NCBI GenBank assembly: GCA_021296015.1
Contig: JAGWBG010000079.1
Span: 1 to 7,517, forward strand
Source of the DNA: Dehalococcoidia bacterium
GTDB taxonomy: Bacteria > Chloroflexota > Dehalococcoidia > Lucifugimonadales > JAGWBF01
DNA: 7,517 nucleotides
Direction of reading: 5' to 3'
The number at the start of each line of letters is the position of its first letter. Within the stretch, counting starts at the first letter, position 1. Made by a program: the position numbers and the translations under genes. The notes below the pieces were generated by a model. That model made no database searches, had not been told where the DNA came from, and saw only the letters and a program-made list of their open reading frames with translations. Positions 5,622 through 7,517 of the stretch are shown piece after piece.

Positions 5622-5649
5622 GTAGGGGCGACACGTATGCCGCCCCCAC
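5622..5649. repeat. Short GC-rich inverted repeat between convergent genes
   Basis: GTAGGGGCG (5622-5630) and CGCCCCCAC (5641-5649) pair over nine bases with one mismatch around a 10-base loop. The hairpin lies in the 85-base gap between two convergent genes and could act as a bidirectional transcription barrier. There is no T-tract. Repeats opening with GTAGGGGCG are a familiar intergenic type in several bacterial phyla, so it may also be a worn repeat copy. Confidence 0.55.
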
Positions 5650-5671
5650 AGGGAAGATCAGACTCTCCCGG

Positions 5672-6565
5672 CTAATGGGCGCCTGCCCTGTCCTGGTACT
5701 CCCGCTCCGTGGTCGCCGCCTCCACCTGGTAATATTCGGGCAGGCTGATAAGCTCCTCCACCCTTCTTCTGCGGACGGCCACCTCCTCGGCACTGATGCC
5801 CGTCAGGCCCGTGTCCTTCAGCTTCCCGTACACGTCCAGCAGGGCGGTGGCGGCTGCAACCATGGGTGTGGTGGCGTAGATGATGATTTGATAGCCCAGG
5901 GACGCGTACTCCTGCACCGATATATCGTCGGCCCCGGCAATGACCAGCAGGGGTACGTCAGGCACGCCCTTCCGGAAATGGTCCAGGTCCGCCTTCTCCC
6001 GGACTCCGCGAGGCATCACCGCATCCACACCAAGGTCCCGCAGGGCAAGGCCCCGGCGTATCGCCTCGTCCATGGAGCCTTCCACGGCGGAGAAGGCGTC
6101 GGTGCGACCGATAATTAGAAAGTCCTTGTCCCGGCGAGCCTGGAGGGCGTAGCGCATCTTCTCCAGGAACTCGTCCAGGGGCGTGATATGCTCCAGGCCC
6201 ATGTGGTAGGAGGCCCGCTTGGGGTATACCTGGTCCTCTATGTGCATCCCCGCCAGCCCGGCATCCTCGTATGTCCTGACCGCGTGCATGGTATGGACCG
6301 GGTCTCCGTACCCCGCTCCGGCATCGCATATAACTGGAAGGGGGACCGCTTGTGCTACCTTCCGGGCAACCTCGACCTGCTCCGTCATGGTCATAAGGGG
6401 CTCCGTGACGGCCAGGTGAGCGCCGGACATGTAGCCTCCCGTGTAAACGGCCGAGAATCCCAGGGACTGCACCACGCGTGCGCTGATGGGGTCGTAGGCT
6501 CCGGGGGCGACTATGGTCTCGCCCTTGCTCAGGCTTGCTCGCAGGTCACTTCTTACCGATGGCAT
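5672..6565 (-). CDS. Isocitrate lyase/PEP mutase family enzyme (paralogue 2, Cys and second Asp lost)
   Basis: This 297-residue TIM-barrel protein belongs to the same superfamily as the plus-strand gene at 3643 and aligns with it almost residue for residue in the core: APGAYDPISARVVQSLGF (20-37), YTGGYMSGA (41-49), CDAGAGYGDP (80-89), HIEDQVYPKRASYH (108-121) and IIGRTDAF. Two hallmarks are changed. The metal motif DAD is DAG (D81 kept, second Asp to Gly83), and the lyase Cys is Ala118 in KRAS, so it cannot be a classical isocitrate or methylisocitrate lyase; a decarboxylase, hydrolase or mutase-like role is possible. The start is ATG 6565, with AAGGAGG (6572-6578) six bases upstream. An upstream in-frame start at 6610 lies within the promoter and is excluded. 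It is monocistronic here and convergent with the unknown gene. Confidence 0.87.
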   Translation of the reverse strand: MPSVRSDLRASLSKGETIVAPGAYDPISARVVQSLGFSAVYTGGYMSGAHLAVTEPLMTMTEQVEVARKVAQAVPLPVICDAGAGYGDPVHTMHAVRTYEDAGLAGMHIEDQVYPKRASYHMGLEHITPLDEFLEKMRYALQARRDKDFLIIGRTDAFSAVEGSMDEAIRRGLALRDLGVDAVMPRGVREKADLDHFRKGVPDVPLLVIAGADDISVQEYASLGYQIIIYATTPMVAAATALLDVYGKLKDTGLTGISAEEVAVRRRRVEELISLPEYYQVEAATTEREYQDRAGAH

Positions 6566-6592
6566 ATTGCGCCTCCTTGCTTTTTCCGCTCT

Positions 6593-6621
6593 ATGATATT
6601 TGGGCACCATAGCCGTGTCAA
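6593..6621 (-). promoter_or_regulatory. Sigma70-type promoter of the minus-strand PEP mutase paralogue
   Basis: On the minus strand TTGACA (6616-6621) is followed by a 17-base spacer and TATCAT (6593-6598): six of six and five of six consensus positions. Transcription would begin near 6586, giving a leader of about 20 bases that contains the AAGGAGG site. This is the most consensus-like promoter in the window and suggests sizeable constitutive expression. Confidence 0.75.
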
Positions 6622-6708
6622 CCGTGAGACTGGATAGGGCAGAGCAATCACATTTCAGGAGATAATGCGTGGGGTCAAGCCCCCTTCAATCTCATTGCTA
6701 TGAAAGTC

Positions 6709-6780
6709 CGCTTCCTCCCTCCTTGCGGGGGAGGATTGAGGTGGGGGTTATCACCCCTATCCTAAAAAGGGGAAGGGACA
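6709..6780. repeat. Degenerate GC-rich fold-back (REP/MITE-like) intergenic repeat
   Basis: TCCTCCCTC (6713-6721) pairs with GGGGGAGGA (6727-6735) around CTTGC, with one G-T wobble. It is followed by ATTGAGGTGGGGG, then GGGG-TTATCA-CCCC and CCCC-11 bases-GGGG pairings up to about 6775. The layout looks like an old copy of the intergenic repeats built from CCTCCC...GGGAGG stems and a T(G)AGGTGGGGGT core, with the second half eroded. The rest of the 354-base non-coding stretch (6566-6919) holds the two flanking promoters; I see no gene in it. Confidence 0.5.
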
Positions 6781-6850
6781 ACTTGGGCTGGAGGCGACCT
6801 TTCGACGCTGAAACGGAGAGTTCCATGCTTTGTAGTAAGAGGGTAAATGC

Positions 6851-6880
6851 TTTACACTCTGGGGTAAGGCCAGCCATAAT
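6851..6880 (+). promoter_or_regulatory. Promoter of the deoxyribosyltransferase-like gene
   Basis: TTTACA (6851-6856), an 18-base spacer and CATAAT (6875-6880) each match five of six consensus positions. Transcription would begin near 6887, about 33 bases before the GTG start, and the AAAGGAG site lies in this leader. The 18-base spacing is slightly long. Confidence 0.55.
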
Positions 6881-6919
6881 TGACACCGTTACCGTTGCAG
6901 TCCGGAAAGGAGTTACCCG

Positions 6920-7318
6920 GTGAGGATTTATCTAGCCGCCCGGAACTATCGCCTCGACGAACTGAGGGGATATGCCGACGACCTGCGAACGATGGGGCAC
7001 CAGGTCACTTCTCGATGGCTCCAGGGACGCCACCAGGCTCCAGGCTCCCTGGACCACCCCCAATGGCCCGGCATTGCCCAGGAGGACGTGGACGACCTGG
7101 CAGCCGCCGACGCCGTAATCTCCATTACCGAGCAGGTCCGAGGAGGCGGAGGAGGACGCCACGTGGAGTTTGGTCTGGGGCTGGCCTGGGGCAAGCGGAT
7201 GCTTCTCGTGGGCGCTGCGGAGAACCTGTTTCACACTCTCCCCTCCGTTGAGGCCTATCCCACGTGGGAGGATGCCCTTGCAGGGCTGGGGAGCGAGGGG
7301 GCTGAGTCGAATCCATGA
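6920..7318 (+). CDS. Nucleoside 2-deoxyribosyltransferase-like protein
   Basis: The 132-residue product resembles the small nucleoside 2-deoxyribosyltransferase-like family (Rossmann-type fold), whose enzymes transfer or hydrolyse deoxyribose from nucleosides or nucleotides. The N-terminal strand MRIYLAAR (1-8) is followed by LRGYADDLRTMGHQVTSRW (15-33), an AQEDVDDLAAADAVISITE segment (53-71) with acidic residues of the expected site, and GGRHVEFGLGLAWGKRMLLVG (78-98), in which Glu83 fits the catalytic nucleophile position. Small versions of this kind are often carried by phages and metagenomic islands and many are uncharacterised, so the reaction is inferred. The start is GTG 6920, with AAAGGAG seven bases before it and no better in-frame codon upstream. 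It stands alone with its own promoter; the next gene starts about 90 bases after its stop. Confidence 0.75.
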   Translation: MRIYLAARNYRLDELRGYADDLRTMGHQVTSRWLQGRHQAPGSLDHPQWPGIAQEDVDDLAAADAVISITEQVRGGGGGRHVEFGLGLAWGKRMLLVGAAENLFHTLPSVEAYPTWEDALAGLGSEGAESNP

Positions 7319-7330
7319 TTAAAGCTCAGG

Positions 7331-7359
7331 TTGGCCCTACCATTCCCGACCATTAGAAT
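7331..7359 (+). promoter_or_regulatory. Possible promoter of the lipoprotein gene
   Basis: TTGGCC (7331-7336), a 17-base spacer and TAGAAT (7354-7359) match four and five of six consensus positions. The -10 box covers the first possible ATG (7358), so if this promoter is real, transcription starts near 7366 and translation must begin downstream, which favours TTG 7406. Confidence 0.4.
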
Positions 7360-7405
7360 GATTATGAAGATACTTTCTAGCTGCCCAGACGGACGGAGGG
7401 GCGGT

Positions 7406-7517
7406 TTGCTTCAGATCCCCCTTTCTATTGGGACTTCATTGGCCCTGCTTTTTCTTCTTGCGGCCGTGATGGGCTGCGCTGATGCCACTCCTACCCCCGC
7501 GCCCACACCAACTCCTA
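7406..7517 (+). CDS. Secreted lipoprotein, N-terminal part (3' end outside window)
   Basis: The frame runs open to the window end and encodes a hydrophobic signal segment, SLALLFLLAAVMGC, ending in a lipobox-like AVMGC whose Cys (7475-7477) would be lipid-modified. It is followed by the Thr-Pro-rich tether ADATPTPAPTPTP. This is the pattern of membrane-anchored solute-binding proteins or other extracytoplasmic lipoproteins; the function lies beyond the window. TTG 7406 has GGAGG (7395-7399) upstream, but its short leader lacks a positive charge. In-frame ATGs at 7358 and 7364 would give a longer signal peptide with Lys and an RRGG pair, but they have no ribosome binding site and overlap or adjoin a likely -10 box. 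The start is therefore open, while the lipoprotein nature is well supported. Confidence 0.65.
   Translation, partial: MLQIPLSIGTSLALLFLLAAVMGCADATPTPAPTPTP

Noticed and set aside
6880..6908. TTGACA at 6880-6885 as a -35 box for the deoxyribosyltransferase-like gene
   Set aside because: No acceptable -10 box lies 16-18 bases downstream, and it would place transcription at or after the ribosome binding site.
7315..7356. Short frame starting ATGATTAAAGC that overlaps the stop of the deoxyribosyltransferase-like gene
   Set aside because: It has only 13 codons, no ribosome binding site and no recognisable content.
1..7517. CRISPR array, tRNA, rRNA, transposase or integrase genes
   Set aside because: I saw no regularly spaced direct repeats, no cloverleaf with a TTCRANY loop, and no transposase or recombinase motifs in any frame.

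Overview
The window looks like a bacterial chromosome segment of fairly high GC with frequent GTG and TTG starts, clear Shine-Dalgarno sites and good sigma70-type promoters. No 16S gene or other phylogenetic marker is present. The mix of divergent isocitrate lyase/PEP mutase paralogues, a BrnTA module, a Thr-Pro-rich lipoprotein start and GC-rich fold-back repeats would fit a Chloroflexota (Dehalococcoidia/SAR202-like) genome. That placement is an impression only.

Region 1 (1-2105, + strand) is a compact housekeeping cluster: the 3' end of thiL (thiamine-phosphate kinase), tsaE and tsaB (two parts of the tRNA t6A machinery) and a nucleoside diphosphate kinase gene. The thiL stop directly abuts the tsaE ATG. 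The ndk product keeps its phospho-histidine and five other active-site residues but has Asn where the family has its catalytic Lys.

Region 2 (2092-2705) holds rsfS (ribosomal silencing factor) on the minus strand, overlapping the ndk 3' end by 14 bp. Its homology and its Shine-Dalgarno site point to a non-canonical CTG start. The gap between rsfS and trxB carries two divergent promoters.

Region 3 (2706-4500, + strand) is a thioredoxin-reductase-like flavoprotein whose NADPH 2'-phosphate arginines are largely replaced, followed 16 bp later by an isocitrate lyase/PEP mutase family enzyme.

Region 4 (4501-5671) is accessory. It has a perfect 20-bp inverted repeat with a promoter inside it, a brnT toxin gene that has lost its start codon and carries an in-frame TAA, an intact brnA antitoxin, an unrecognised 101-residue protein, and a small GC-rich hairpin.

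Region 5 (5672-7517) holds a second, minus-strand PEP mutase family paralogue with different active-site losses and a strong promoter, a 354-bp non-coding stretch with a degenerate fold-back repeat, a nucleoside 2-deoxyribosyltransferase-like gene, and the start of a lipoprotein gene cut off by the window end.

No wholly new system is evident. The best leads are the altered catalytic residues in Ndk, TrxB and the two PEP mutase paralogues, the decayed BrnT beside an intact BrnA with its palindromic promoter, and the CTG start of rsfS.
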